Part shown: positions 32,579 through 42,948 of the stretch, piece after piece
Numbering within the stretch: the first letter of the stretch is position 1
Layout: each line of letters opens with the position of its first letter
Origin: Borovskyia barvae
Taxonomy: Eukaryota; Euglenozoa; Kinetoplastea; Trypanosomatida; Trypanosomatidae
Reading direction: 5' to 3'
Length of the DNA stretch: 64,000 nt
NCBI GenBank assembly: GCA_030849085.1
Contig: JASAOM010001130.1
Location: forward strand, 496,001-560,000
Translations under genes and position numbers: made by a program
The notes under the pieces: model-generated
The model's database searches: none
What the model was told of the DNA's origin: nothing
Seen by the model: the letters and a program-made list of their open reading frames with translations, nothing else

Positions 32579-34363
32579 CTATTGATTCAGTTGCTGAGAG
32601 GCGCGGCGAGCCTCCCACTGCTCAAACCGCTGCCATACCTTCTTTCGCTGCGTGTCCGAGCTGCGGCGCTGTGGCATCTGCTGTTCCTGCTGTCGCCGTA
32701 ACTGCTCTGAAGCCTGATGCACAGCGGCGTGCACATTCTTCTCCAAACGCAGCATCGTGCGGTCTACCATTTGACGTCCGAAAGGGGCTGCGTCACGATG
32801 CTCTGCGTCCCGCGCCCCGCCGACAGCCCTCTCCGGTGCGGCGCTGGACCCTGTGTCGAACAGCACGCGCTCCATTTCCATCTCCATCTCTCGCAGGATA
32901 TCCTCATCGGACTGAAGGAGCGCCGCTACGGCAGTGGATGCCAGCGAATGGGCCGGTGGTGCCTTTGGGTCCATCGCAGCATCACAGGCAGCCTCGTTAG
33001 GGACGTGGGCGGAAAAGAAGCTGTCATGAGATTGTGTCGCCGCATCTTCGATTATCTGGAGTGCGGCGGCGGCGGCCACGCTCGTTACAGTGCTGCTGCT
33101 CTCGTCATCGCTTCCGGCATCCCCCGATGTTCCGCGATGCGCAAAGGTCTCTTGGGCCGTTTGATATGCAGCCCTCGACACCGCCATGTGTTGCTCGTAG
33201 GCGTGTCGGTGAGCTGGCTCCGTCGCCAGAAGAGCCTTTTGGGTCTCCTGGAAAAGTTCCTCAACGTCCCAGCGATCATTTTGTTCGGCCTTCTCAATCC
33301 CATCCCGGGCCGCAGTTTCTGCCCGCCCCACCGCAGCGCGGTTGTCACGATCTAGACGGCGCCGTTGCATGAGCTCTTCCAGCTCCTGAGCTCTTCGTTG
33401 GTCAAACTGCTGCGTCAAGCGATCGCGTACCACTCGCTGAGCTTCGCGCTGCTCCGTAAGCACACTTACACACTGCGTGAGGTGCGCACGCTTCTCTTCA
33501 CGAACGGCCGCACGCTCGGCCGCCTCCGCTGTCTCTCCTCCACGACCCCACGCCTCTGTCACCCTGCGCTCCTCAGGGAAAACAGGGCGCTCGTCGAGGT
33601 AAGTGAGGGCTGGGAGATGCAAAATCATGTTGCGTCGATACTGCCGCACGCGCTGCGAAAGTCCGTTCCCTTGCAAATAGATGACACTCACGAGCGGCAA
33701 GTGCTGGAAAAACTGTACGATAGAGAGAGGATCCAACCTGGACGGCGGCTGCGCCGCTCCCTTGTTTACAGGGGCTGATACGATTCCGCTGACCTCTGGT
33801 ACGTCCACGATGCGGATGTCATCTGCATCAGTGCAGTTCCCTTCTGCCGCAGCGACCTCCGATGCGGTACCGGCCACCGCGCCCTCCAGCGGCTCCAAGA
33901 CGCTTTCAATGCGGTTGAAAGAGAGATCGACACTCGTAAGGCTCCCAGCGAGTCGCCAGAGCTCCTCACACACCTGCAGCGAGGTTAGCTGGTTGTGCGA
34001 GGCCTGCAGCGTTTCCAGCGAAGGACATGCGTTCGCAATGCCACGCAGAGAAGTCAAGTAATTGTGGGAAACATTCAAGACGCGAAGGCCGTGAAGCACC
34101 GCCGTCAACGAGGTCAGCGAACGGATGAAGTTGTTCTGAAGAAAGAGCGAAACGAGGGTATCCGTCTGTTGTTCAAGGCCCGAGAGGTCGGAGAGCGCAT
34201 TCTGCTCCAACCACAACACTTTGATATCCTTGTAGGGCTCGAGATTTTGTATGCGGGTGAAGCCCTTGCAATGCAGGAAGAGCTGATCGTTGAGGTGAGG
34301 AGATGCGTAGCCGCCATTCGCCTTGCACGACGCCACGATCACCTCCGTGGTCATCTCCGCCAT
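32579..34363 (-). CDS. DNAAF1: Dynein axonemal assembly factor 1 (DNAAF1/ODA7/LRRC50) homologue
   Basis: A cytoplasmic factor for preassembly of axonemal dynein arms. The 594-aa protein starts at the ATG at 34363 (MAEMTTEV); the 43 codons before it are hydrophobic leader-like sequence. The N terminus follows the family: SPHLNDQLFLHCKGFTRIQN, then leucine-rich repeats (DIKVLWLEQNALSDLSGL, TLVSLFLQNNFIRSL, LRVLNVSHNYLTSL, LETLQASHNQLTSL, SVDLSFNRIES) spanning about 30-170, then a cap YLQGNGLSQRVRQYRRNMIL and the diagnostic LTYLDERPVFPEERR..EAW.RGG near 270-300. The C-terminal half is charged and coiled-coil forming (Glu/Arg-rich, about 305-420), ending in a low-complexity acidic/Gln tail. Together with the kinesin-2 gene, this indicates a motile 9+2 flagellum. 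Confidence 0.9.
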   Translation of the reverse strand: MAEMTTEVIVASCKANGGYASPHLNDQLFLHCKGFTRIQNLEPYKDIKVLWLEQNALSDLSGLEQQTDTLVSLFLQNNFIRSLTSLTAVLHGLRVLNVSHNYLTSLRGIANACPSLETLQASHNQLTSLQVCEELWRLAGSLTSVDLSFNRIESVLEPLEGAVAGTASEVAAAEGNCTDADDIRIVDVPEVSGIVSAPVNKGAAQPPSRLDPLSIVQFFQHLPLVSVIYLQGNGLSQRVRQYRRNMILHLPALTYLDERPVFPEERRVTEAWGRGGETAEAAERAAVREEKRAHLTQCVSVLTEQREAQRVVRDRLTQQFDQRRAQELEELMQRRRLDRDNRAAVGRAETAARDGIEKAEQNDRWDVEELFQETQKALLATEPAHRHAYEQHMAVSRAAYQTAQETFAHRGTSGDAGSDDESSSTVTSVAAAAALQIIEDAATQSHDSFFSAHVPNEAACDAAMDPKAPPAHSLASTAVAALLQSDEDILREMEMEMERVLFDTGSSAAPERAVGGARDAEHRDAAPFGRQMVDRTMLRLEKNVHAAVHQASEQLRRQQEQQMPQRRSSDTQRKKVWQRFEQWEARRASQQLNQ

Positions 34364-35271
34364 CGTTGGGTGACTATCGCAGAAAAAGATCAAAGGGTAT
34401 CGAGAAAAGAAAGATGGAAAGGGGGAAAACAGCAAGAGGCGCGGCGATTCTGCGAAATACACCGGGAGATGAAATAAATTGACAAGTTGCACACTCCCAC
34501 AATGACACCTCTATTGAATGAGAACAGAACAAAAGATGGAGAAGTGGAATATCAGAAGTTGTTGGTTTTCTATGTCGCCGTTTCGTCTTCTCCGAAAGCC
34601 CAGCTGTCTCAGCAAAGGCAGGAAAAGTGTCGATTATGGTCCTTGCTGAAAGAGGCGACGCGAAGAGATCACCAATGCGGCGAGGTTGGGGGGGAGGGAG
34701 GAAGGCAGCGGAAGTATGTGAGGCGCGAGTGTTTTCTGCGTGGCTCTATGCACAAAATGAAGCGTGTGGCCTCTGGGAAACGCTCGGAGGGGGAGAGAGA
34801 GGGGGGGGAGGCAGCGATACACCTACGGCGGAAGAAGTTGCAGAATTGGTACGGTGAAAACAAGGCTTCACACATACGCATACGCATACGACGACGACCG
34901 TACCGAAGGCGCCATACCTCCCCTCCCCCTCCCCCCCTTCCCCATCCCAGACATCACCCGATCAGGTCGGGTGAGGTCCACTTTGGCAAAAATTCAGCGC
35001 AGATGCTCGCACCCCTACGGAGAAGGATGTGTGTGCGACACACCACACCTGGAATGGGAGAAAAAAGGCGGGGCTTCTGCCACCTTTTCATGCCCCTTCC
35101 TTTGCTCAGGTAAAGCTCTACCCTCCCTTCCCCCCCCCCTCCCTCACGCGTGGTAGGCTTTTCCTCTGTGCCGGCGATGCAGTGCACGTAAGAGAAATAG
35201 GGGGAGGGGCGAGTGTTCTCGAGGTGAACTTAAACGAGCGGACGCACCATCGGCCTTGCAGAAACCCTGAA

Positions 35272-35291
35272 GGTGGCGCGCGTCCGCCACC
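35272..35291. repeat. Short perfect inverted repeat (hairpin)
   Basis: GGTGGCG at 35272-35278 pairs with CGCCACC at 35285-35291 across a 6-base loop. It could form an RNA hairpin in the PAN3-DNAAF1 intergenic transcript. Function, if any, is unknown. Confidence 0.5.
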
Positions 35292-36245
35292 TAGAGCAGA
35301 AGCGGTACTAGCTTTACTGATGGAGTGAGATACGCCGCCTTCACTCTCATCAGAAAGGCATTTCTACTTCGCTTTGGTGTGGTTCAAGCTGATTTAGCTC
35401 TGTACCTTTTATATAGATAGATATGTTTTGCCGTCGCCTGCTGTTACAAGACGACACCCCATCCTCGACCTACAGCATCCATCAAACTCCTTCCCCACTC
35501 ACACGGGCCCACCCACTCCTCTGAGTGGGTTTTCTTCCTATTTTTCTCTACCCTGCTCCATCTACCTTGGAGCCGCCTCCGTGTACGACCTCGCGTTGTC
35601 CGGTACTTCTGCTTCCACTGTCCTCCTCGCTTCTCTTCTTTTCTATTTTAGCACTCGATTTCTTTCCCTTCCTTGCATTTCGGCACGGAATGAATGGCGT
35701 TTTGAAGAGAGAGTGTGGAGGGCGCAACCGTTAATATTGTTTCATTGGGAAGAAGGGGTGAACGGACGCGCACATGGCCGCACTTCTCACAAGAGAAAGC
35801 AGCGAAGGAGCTGAACGATAGACACATCTGCGGCAGTGCCTCCGTCACTCTTTCCTTACCCCACATGACGAAGAGGCGGTGTGGAGCGAGCTGACAGGAT
35901 GTACAAAGACGGGCATAGCTGCCGGTGTGCTCGGGATCGGAGTGCTTGCCGTAACTCCCCCAAAGAAGAAGAGAAAAGGAGAAAACACCGGGACGAACGG
36001 ATAACCCAAAAACGAAGAGCAAAATGAAAGATCTCAAACCAGCGCTGCTGCAATAGCTCGATGTGGGACGTAAAAACACACAGAAGAACAAAAGAAAGAG
36101 AGTCGGCCGCACGCGACTCTACTCGGAGTCCAACAGACAGAAAAAAAAAGACACACCGCCATAACTTCGAAAAACGGAGGGGAAAGTGACGACGACAAGG
36201 AAGACGAAAGTGTGGCAGAACGTCTCACAAATACACACGCCCTTA

Positions 36246-36314
36246 CATATACACACATATATATATATACAGATATGTATACATACATACATATACATAT
36301 ATATATATATATAT
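36246..36314. repeat. TA/CA-rich microsatellite
   Basis: A 69-base stretch of mostly TA and CA dinucleotides, ending in a (TA)n run, between PAN3 and DNAAF1. Confidence 0.9.
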
Positions 36315-36891
36315 GATAGCAACAATGCAATACCCAACGCACCAGCTTCCCCCTCCCTCTCTCTCGTAAGCTCATCAGCAACGACACAGGGTAAGAGAAA
36401 CAGTGCACCACAAAGCCCCCCCACCATTGCGGTGAGGCTGTCATATAAAACGAACTGAAAAGTCAGATGAGCGGAAACATATTGTAGAACGAAAGTCGGG
36501 GGGCACATCCAGCAGCAAACCACGCATTGATGGCGCGCATGTGAAAGCGAATCCACTGACGCACGAGCGCCCATACACACCCGGAAAGCTTCGTTGTGTT
36601 TGATGCTCCACCTCAGCGAGGCACTGATGCCGCAAGCGTATCAGAGAACGCGCACAAAATAGCCGAGAAGGAAGTCTAAGAAAGGAGAGCAGAGAAGACG
36701 TGCGGCCCAGTCAACGGATTTTTGGTAAGGCGAACGGTGCAAATGGAACATTACATAAAGAAAAGAGAGCGGGTACGGGGCACTCAACACCAGAAAAATC
36801 TTCAATAAGCTGTTTTCCAATGCGCACATCTACCCAGCGTCCAGGGCAAACTCCTCTCCTTCCCCTCCCCGTGTCGCGCTGCAGAGCGCCT

Positions 36892-38451
36892 CTAAATGCT
36901 GCCAGGCGACATCGAGTACGTCTGTGGATCGATGTCATTTGTCATCTGGGAAACTTGTTGCACTCGTTCAAAGACACTGTCCAGCATGGCACGCAAATCA
37001 GCGTAACTCACAACCAGCACGGTGCTGCTGTTGTCGGTCCCGATCAGTTGAACAGTTTCATCAGAGCCGATATCCAGCTTATTCAGACAGTGGTAGACAT
37101 GGCCCCAGTCGACATTGACGCGATTGTGTTCATCCACCTGGTTGAATAGAAACTGATTGAAAAGGCGCAGGGCGTAGCGCTGATTCTCGGATGTGTATTC
37201 GTGGACCTCCGTAGGTGACTCGAGCGCGAAGCTGAGCTTGATAAGCAACCGCATCAGACGACCATTATGCATCTCCTTCTGACACTGAGACATTAGGAAG
37301 TCTGTGTGGCCCTCCTGATGTCCCACCTCCATAGACATCCGTTCGCCTAGTGCGTGGCACAGCTGCGCCGAATCTGCGTGACCTTCAAGGCAAGTCTTAA
37401 TCAGTTCCCAAAAGCTTTGAGAGAAACCTGGCAGCGGCTGCTTGTGGGTGAACGTTTCCAGCTTCACGTTGAGATTGCGGGACGCCAATTGAAAAAGGAC
37501 GACCCCCAAGGACTGGATGTCCTGCTTCATGAGAAAGTGCTGCTGTCCCGCACTGCAACGGGGCTCGAGCAGATCGGTGAGCCCCAAGCCGGTAAAGTAG
37601 AAGCGACCCGTTGTCTCGACGTAGATTATCTTCGACCAATGAAGGCCATGCAGAGGGATCAGGGTCTCGTGAAACGAGCGCAGCAGGCCCACCAGCTGGC
37701 AAGTAAAAGACCACAGCAAGCCTTCGGTCGCCCGGCGGCCTTCGGAGAAGAAAGCTTCCTGTAAGCTCTTTGCCCCCGTGATGTAGCGATACTCCATGAT
37801 CACATCGTTGCTCCCCATCACGAATTCCTCGGTGGAAAACATGTTTGTCAAAGGTACCAAGTTGGGATGCCGGTACTGCCGCAGGGCCTCCTTCACGGCC
37901 GCGCATTCCTCCTCCTTCACCGCAACATTCACGAGCCTACGCAGCAGAATGTCTTTGCCGGTGTACCGCGCACTGGTTTGATACACCTGCATACGAACCT
38001 TAGGCAGCATCACGCTCGGCTTCGGCTCCGCCTCCAGGTTGTAGATGGTCGTGTACATGGAGAACTTGGAGGAGGTCACATGCGTCACCGGACGCCGCGG
38101 CCGAACCGAGTGCGGCGTCGTGAGCGAATTGCGAACGGACGGAGACATAAAGAGGCTAGTGATGGGGGTATACGGTGTCGCAGGGAACGGGTCAGCCGCA
38201 ATGGAGAGGCTACCATTCGTGCGGTACACATCCATGTGGTGCTGCGAGCTGTACATGCTATGCGGAGAAGGAAATCCTGGTGCCATCATCTGCACCCCAT
38301 TCCCCACACCAGGGATACTGCCTGTCACGGGGTTCATTGCTTGATGTAAACCACCACTGCCGCCACCACTGCCACTGAGATGGTGGACGAGGGTGCCCTG
38401 CGATGGATTTACGTTCGGATTGACAAAAATGTGGCGGCCACCGCCCAGCAT
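36892..38451 (-). CDS. PAN3: PAN3, pseudokinase subunit of the PAN2-PAN3 deadenylase
   Basis: PAN3 is the scaffold that bridges poly(A)-binding protein and the PAN2 nuclease for mRNA deadenylation. The 519-aa protein starts at the ATG at 38451 (MLGGGRH); the upstream GTG at 38484 is not used. Residues 1-150 are Gly/Ser/Pro-rich and disordered. A pseudokinase domain follows at about 155-390, with LRRLVNVAVKEEE and YRHPNLVPLTNMF matching PAN3, and no HRD or DFG motif (GLHWSKIIYV and GLGLTDL in their places), as expected for the family. The diagnostic C-terminal domain is at about 395-500: MHNGRLMRLLIKLSF, RLFNQFLFNQVDEHNRVNVD, HVYHCLNKLDIGSDETVQL and VLVVSYADLRAML, closely following the PAN3 knob domain. 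I see no CCCH finger at the N terminus. Confidence 0.9.
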   Translation of the reverse strand: MLGGGRHIFVNPNVNPSQGTLVHHLSGSGGGSGGLHQAMNPVTGSIPGVGNGVQMMAPGFPSPHSMYSSQHHMDVYRTNGSLSIAADPFPATPYTPITSLFMSPSVRNSLTTPHSVRPRRPVTHVTSSKFSMYTTIYNLEAEPKPSVMLPKVRMQVYQTSARYTGKDILLRRLVNVAVKEEECAAVKEALRQYRHPNLVPLTNMFSTEEFVMGSNDVIMEYRYITGAKSLQEAFFSEGRRATEGLLWSFTCQLVGLLRSFHETLIPLHGLHWSKIIYVETTGRFYFTGLGLTDLLEPRCSAGQQHFLMKQDIQSLGVVLFQLASRNLNVKLETFTHKQPLPGFSQSFWELIKTCLEGHADSAQLCHALGERMSMEVGHQEGHTDFLMSQCQKEMHNGRLMRLLIKLSFALESPTEVHEYTSENQRYALRLFNQFLFNQVDEHNRVNVDWGHVYHCLNKLDIGSDETVQLIGTDNSSTVLVVSYADLRAMLDSVFERVQQVSQMTNDIDPQTYSMSPGSI

Positions 38452-39367
38452 GATCCCTTCAGCACCACCGCCGCCCACACACACACACGCACACCAAAGA
38501 CAAGCGGCCTGCCCGGACCCGTTCCTTTAGTTAAACTCTCGCTAAGAAGACCTCCCACGAGTTGGCAGACGAGAAGGAAAAAAGAAGAGGCACGTCTGGG
38601 GTTGTTTGTTCACGCCAGCACGCGGCACAACACTCGCACGCGCACACCCTCCAGACGTTGTTACTCTCCTTTGCCCTTCGAGCACGGACACGACACACAC
38701 ACACACACAAAATGGTCAGTCCCTCCAGGAATAGCCCCCACTAGAAGCCGGCTAGGAAGCGGCGAGAAGGATGCGAGAGAAGCTCAATTGAGTCTCGAAG
38801 CGAATTCTCCGCTACCGCGGGTAGCAAGCAGAAATGGAGCACTACTTTCGATTCTAAAACTTTTGCTTCCTTGTTTTCGAATTCCTCGGTGCTGTACTCC
38901 TTATGGAAGGTATGTGTGTGTGTGCGTGTGTGTGTGTGTACGTGTTTTGACAGAGTTCGTACTTTGCGGTGTGTCGTCCCCTTAAGGAAGGGGAATGGGT
39001 TAATGTAGGTACGCAGCGTCTGAGCGAGTGGCCACCACAGCAGCACGGGTCGCTTAAAACGGGGGGAAGGGGAATAGGGGGACGTACACACACACGCACA
39101 GGGTTGGATTCGAAAACCTTCTCACCGAGAGAGAGAGAGAGAGAGGAGGGGGGGAAAGAAGGCAAGTGTATGAGATGTGCACCGCACCAGAGAAAGAAGA
39201 AAACACGTCGCAGATATGGGCGTGGTACAAGGATAAGAAAAGGGAACGAGTAGGCAGAGCAAAGGTGAACTATAAAATGCAGTTGCTTGACATGCATGAA
39301 GAGAGAGAGAAAAAAAGCATTCAGGCACATCACTTACCGTGGTGCACGTCCCAAGACCCTCCGCTGA

Positions 39368-39391
39368 GTATATATACATATATATATGTAT
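39368..39391. repeat. TA-rich microsatellite
   Basis: About 24 bases of alternating T and A with a CA interruption. Confidence 0.8.
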
Positions 39392-40271
39392 TTCCCTCTC
39401 CGTGAATCGATGGAAAAGCGCGCGCGAGAGAAGCAAAAGAGGACAGGAGAAAGGGAATGCCTGCCGATGGTAGGCAGAACGGCAAACTCCCTCAGTGCAC
39501 CCACGGCCTTGTTCTTTTTTCTCATAACAATACGGTAATAAAATGTACACGCGCTTCCTTCAATGTGTATGTGTCCCCGACCCAAAGGAGGGGGGGAAAT
39601 GGGAGTTGCGCAACAGGAGCGGCGTGAAGAGGGAGAGGGATGCACACGCCAAAAGAAAAAATTTGGGTTCACGCCTCCGCCGGGTGTCGGCAGTGCCTAC
39701 GTATGGCACAACACGCAGTGCAGGCGCACAGAGGGGGGGGGCGCAGGAAGGATCGGAGGAACCGTGGTCGGAGGAGCAAAAAAGATGAAGACGTAGCCGT
39801 CCGAGAGAGGGATCCCACAACGGAAAGCGGGGCTGATCATAGAAAGAGAGTCGATGAGGGGGGATCGTCGCAGCGAACATGGGTCTCCCTTCTCAAGCGC
39901 GGCAAGTGCGGTAGTGCAGGACCGCCATAAATCAATCAGGGAAATACCGTCTCATCCTGGCGCCAGTCTGACAGAATCGAAAGAATCGCAGCACGGCTGA
40001 AGCCTGGCATAGAAGAGAGCTCCAAAAAAAGGGGGGGTAAAAGGGAAGATACCGTCACACCCACTGGAAAAAGAATCCGCAGATGTGCGTTTATTCTCTT
40101 CTCCTTCCCTCTCTCCTGTCGGGGTTTTTCCGGTCGCTGCAGATGGTCCATCCATCATCGACTCAGCGCACCCAAAAGCCATCACTCCCATGCGCACTAT
40201 GCCGCACGTACGCATCAGAGCCGTGAAGTTGTCTCGCTCTCACACAACCAGCTCCCTTTTCTCTCCCATGA

Positions 40272-40297
40272 ATACATACATATATATATATATATAT
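40272..40297. repeat. (TA)n microsatellite
   Basis: About 26 bases of TA repeat preceded by CATACA, in the LSM4 3' region. Confidence 0.85.
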
Positions 40298-40525
40298 CGG
40301 GTAGAAGTCGTCAAAACAGAGACAGAGCAGCGCAAGCCCTGGCAGCCCTACAATGGAGCTCTGTGATGAAACCATTTCGCCTGCGCCAAAGCGGGTGAGA
40401 AGGAGAAAATGCGCATCACAGTCACCGTAGAGGCTTAAAGAGCTGGCCTACTGGGAGGATGGCCTCTCCACACACATGAAAAAAAGTGCAGTGGTGGTGG
40501 TGACGATGACGGCACAGCGCTCTTT

Positions 40526-40876
40526 TCACTTCACGACTCGTTTCCCGCCTGCCGCAGCTTTCTCCTTGTATGGTTGTGCACGCTTGCCACCCGCCGCTTT
40601 TCTTCGCGATGAAAACGGCACAGCGACGAGAGCACTGTCCGTCATGCGCACATTTTTAACGCTGGCGCCACGGATAAAACACTCGCGTGCCTTCCAAAAA
40701 GTCTCGCCATCGACGCCAGTGCGAATGCATTGCTTCATGACAACGTTCATGGCCCGATCGGTGCGCATAACAGTGCCGTTCACTGTTTCGCCATCGAGCA
40801 GTTCGATCGAGACCTCTTTGCCCCGACAGTTACGGAGAATCTCGATGGGGGTGATAGGTCGACGTACAGAACTCAT
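40526..40876 (-). CDS. LSM4: LSM4-like Sm-fold protein
   Basis: A 116-aa Sm-like protein, a subunit of the LSm2-8 ring that binds the U6 snRNA 3' end and, in other eukaryotes, of LSm1-7 in mRNA decay. The ATG at 40876 (MSSVRRPITPIEIL) is chosen because the frame before it is leader-like. The Sm1 motif is at about 20-50 (VSIELLDGETVNGTVMRTD then MNVVM) and Sm2 at about 70-85 (ARECFIRGASVKNVRM). The combination of NG(E/T)..NG, DG..FW and E.(Y/F)IRG..(V/I)K.(V/L)R is the LSM4 signature (human: ELKNGETYNGHLVSCD, CYIRGSTIKYLRI). A short Lys/Gly/Ala-rich tail follows, in place of the RGG-rich tail of human LSM4. A splice acceptor with a clear tract lies about 80 bases upstream. Confidence 0.87.
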   Translation of the reverse strand: MSSVRRPITPIEILRNCRGKEVSIELLDGETVNGTVMRTDRAMNVVMKQCIRTGVDGETFWKARECFIRGASVKNVRMTDSALVAVPFSSRRKAAGGKRAQPYKEKAAAGGKRVVK

Positions 40877-42048
40877 GAGGTTTTGAAGCTTACGGAGGCG
40901 CACGCCACCCACTAGAACACCGCTTTTTCCTCCATGGGCGAGAGCAGAGGTGCTCGAATAAGGGAAGCGATATGAAAGGGAAAAGGAGTTGGAGAAGAAG
41001 AATTGAGACGTGAAGAGCCATCTGAAAAAGCAACGCAGTGACGACGGCGTAAAGCTCCCTCCAACCAAAGATTTATCGATCTGTCCATCTGCATCATCGC
41101 TGTCATTCGAACGGCACCGCAGCGAATCCACCCTTCTCTCCCAGTACATCAAGTTTATCCTTCCCTTGCGCCACCCAACAGCATGGGGTGTTGCCCTGAA
41201 AAGGGACCTGAAGGACGAAGCTGTGGGTAAGTGATGGACGCAGTGGGGTGGGGGGGAAGGGGGTCTACCTTACTTTGGACGAACCTCATGTCAACCGCCG
41301 TCGGCGAATCCGCTGCCTAGCAAGAGGGGGGTGGAAGCGATAGTGGTCGGGAAGGGCAGAGGAGCCACCGCAAGTCACAAGTCGCACCCCTTTCCTATGC
41401 ACCGTGAGGGAGAGAGTAGAAGAGGACAAGTCTTACAAGAAGAAAGAAACGAGCATCGAGATGGCCAAGGGTTCGCTCACGTTGCCCACTGTCTGATCGC
41501 TTCGATTCGGATTCGCTGCTGTCTATGTGGGGCACTGCCATCACCGTACAATGCCCGAAATAGAGGCAAGCCCAACTCCTCCAGGCATACATATCCACAT
41601 ACAAATAGATGCACATACATATTTGCATATGGATTAGTGCAGCACGCCCAACACGACCGAGTGATGCGTCACCAGCATCGAGTAAAAGGAAAGACTTGCA
41701 CAAGCAAAAAAGAAAAACCTTATCGTCATTATTGTTTGCTTCATTTTATAGGAGTCCACTCCACGTCGAAGCAGGAGAGCTCCATTATCACCGAGACACC
41801 GGAGGAAAAAGAGAGAATGTGAGCTTGAAGCGAGAGTTGGCTGTTGCTGGCGGAGTGACATCCGAGTAGGTCACTTCACTACTTCATAAATCAGGGGAAA
41901 GGGAAAATCAAAGACGGCACAGCGACAGCGAACACGTGTCCTCCTCCCCCACCGCCGACGCTATGAGAGGTACTCCAACAGGATAAGCATACTCCGCTGC
42001 GTCGCTGCCAGTAAGGAGGCACAAGCCGCGAAGGCAAACGTAATGTCT
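40877..42048. other. Intergenic region between Mut7-C gene and LSM4
   Basis: Contains the LSM4 leader and splice signal (separate entry) and a G-run near 41247-41262. The rest, to 42048, is the 3' UTR of the Mut7-C gene. Nothing else is supported. Confidence 0.5.
40953..41004 (-). promoter_or_regulatory. Predicted polypyrimidine tract and trans-splice acceptor for LSM4
   Basis: The given strand at about 40961-41004 is nearly all purine, so the transcript has a pyrimidine tract there. The first AG downstream on the transcript is at 40953-40954. The resulting leader would be about 76 bases. Pattern-based prediction. Confidence 0.4.
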
Positions 42049-42948
42049 TCACGGTTTGCTCAGGTGCAGTTTTCGAACTGGTTTGCCAGTTCTCTGGCTC
42101 TCCTGCACCTCCTCCGCGAGGCTTCGCAACACCGGAAACACTTCTACTACATTTGCCAAATCGGCATCGCCCAAGTACGAGAAGACAAGTGCCTTCGTCA
42201 GCCGTGGGAACGATCGAAAGCAACTGAGATGCGTCAGTGTTGTCCGCTCTCTCTCCACAGGCGCCCCTGCTGAAATACACAACGTACGTAGCCTTGTAAG
42301 AGTACGGAAACTCTTGTAGTTGATCACGCTCTTGCCATCAAAACCCCAGAATACTTTCTGACACACGGGGCATTCGGTGAAGTCTTCGTACATCTCGAAA
42401 ATGCTCGTCACCACGCGGTTTCGCACTTCTTTCTTCGCTACCGGCACGAGCAGTGCATTACAGGTGACGCAGCGCGTGAACACTCGTTGCGCATCGTAGG
42501 TGAGAGCAGCCTTCCAGATAAGCGTCACCATCACGTGCCCAAAATCTCTGCTTCGCCATGGTGGTATGAAGAGGTAGCGCACCTCAACGTTGTCCGCCGC
42601 CTCCCCATCGTCGGTGTACACCGACTCCCCGTCAGAGTTGTAGGCCACCACCCGTCGGGTGACAGTCGGACCCACTGGCGATACCCCGGGTGGCCCTTGC
42701 ATGGCTTGCGTACGGCGGTTGTGGGCCTCTACGCTTTGCACCACCAGCCGGCTCGACGTCACTAGAGTCCGGTCTTCTCTGCAGGCCGTCGGGATCAGCT
42801 GCTTCTGTGGCAGATGGCGAGAGCACAGGGTATCGTAGCCGAGGAGACGGAAGTACTTGGCAACCTTGTACATGCTGAAGTCCATGACAAACCGTGGCTC
42901 TTCCGCCACACTGTGTGGGGCGGTGGAGCACGTCACCTCGCACGGCAT
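42049..42948 (-). CDS. Mut7-C RNase-domain protein with zinc ribbon
   Basis: A 299-aa protein with the Mut7-C domain, a PIN-like nuclease fold named after the C terminus of C. elegans MUT-7 and found in many bacteria and archaea. The start of the domain is clear: RFVMDFSMYKVAKYFRLLGYDT (residues 19-40), matching F(L/V)vD.ml..la++LR.LGyDt. The zinc-ribbon half is also clear: RCVTCNALLVPV near 160 and ECPVCQKVFWGFDGKS near 195, giving the four cysteines. Of the acidic residues, the first Asp (Asp23) is kept, but the usual TRD motif is TSS (Thr64-Ser66), so the second Asp is missing and activity is doubtful. A roughly 100-residue insert lies between the two halves, and the C-terminal 90 residues are extra. 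The start is the ATG at 42948. RNA binding or cleavage is the family expectation, not shown here. Confidence 0.82.
   Translation of the reverse strand: MPCEVTCSTAPHSVAEEPRFVMDFSMYKVAKYFRLLGYDTLCSRHLPQKQLIPTACREDRTLVTSSRLVVQSVEAHNRRTQAMQGPPGVSPVGPTVTRRVVAYNSDGESVYTDDGEAADNVEVRYLFIPPWRSRDFGHVMVTLIWKAALTYDAQRVFTRCVTCNALLVPVAKKEVRNRVVTSIFEMYEDFTECPVCQKVFWGFDGKSVINYKSFRTLTRLRTLCISAGAPVERERTTLTHLSCFRSFPRLTKALVFSYLGDADLANVVEVFPVLRSLAEEVQESQRTGKPVRKLHLSKP

Larger units (their letters stand above)
34364..36891. other. Long intergenic region (2.5 kb) with TA repeats
   Basis: No confident gene. It holds G/A-rich blocks at 34670-34830; C/T-rich tracts near 34915-34950 and 35110-35150; a short perfect inverted repeat at 35272-35291; a TA/CA-rich microsatellite at about 36246-36314; and a Cys-containing minus-strand frame at 35648-36110 without an ATG. 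The part near 36840-36890 is the PAN3 3' UTR. Confidence 0.5.
38452..40525. other. Long intergenic region (2 kb)
   Basis: Holds CA repeats near 38475-38488 and 38691-38710 (PAN3 leader side), a TG-rich run near 38913-38938, GA repeats at 39128-39146, TA microsatellites at 39368-39391 and 40272-40297, and a coding-like, ATG-less minus-strand stretch at 38741-38915. No confident gene. Confidence 0.5.
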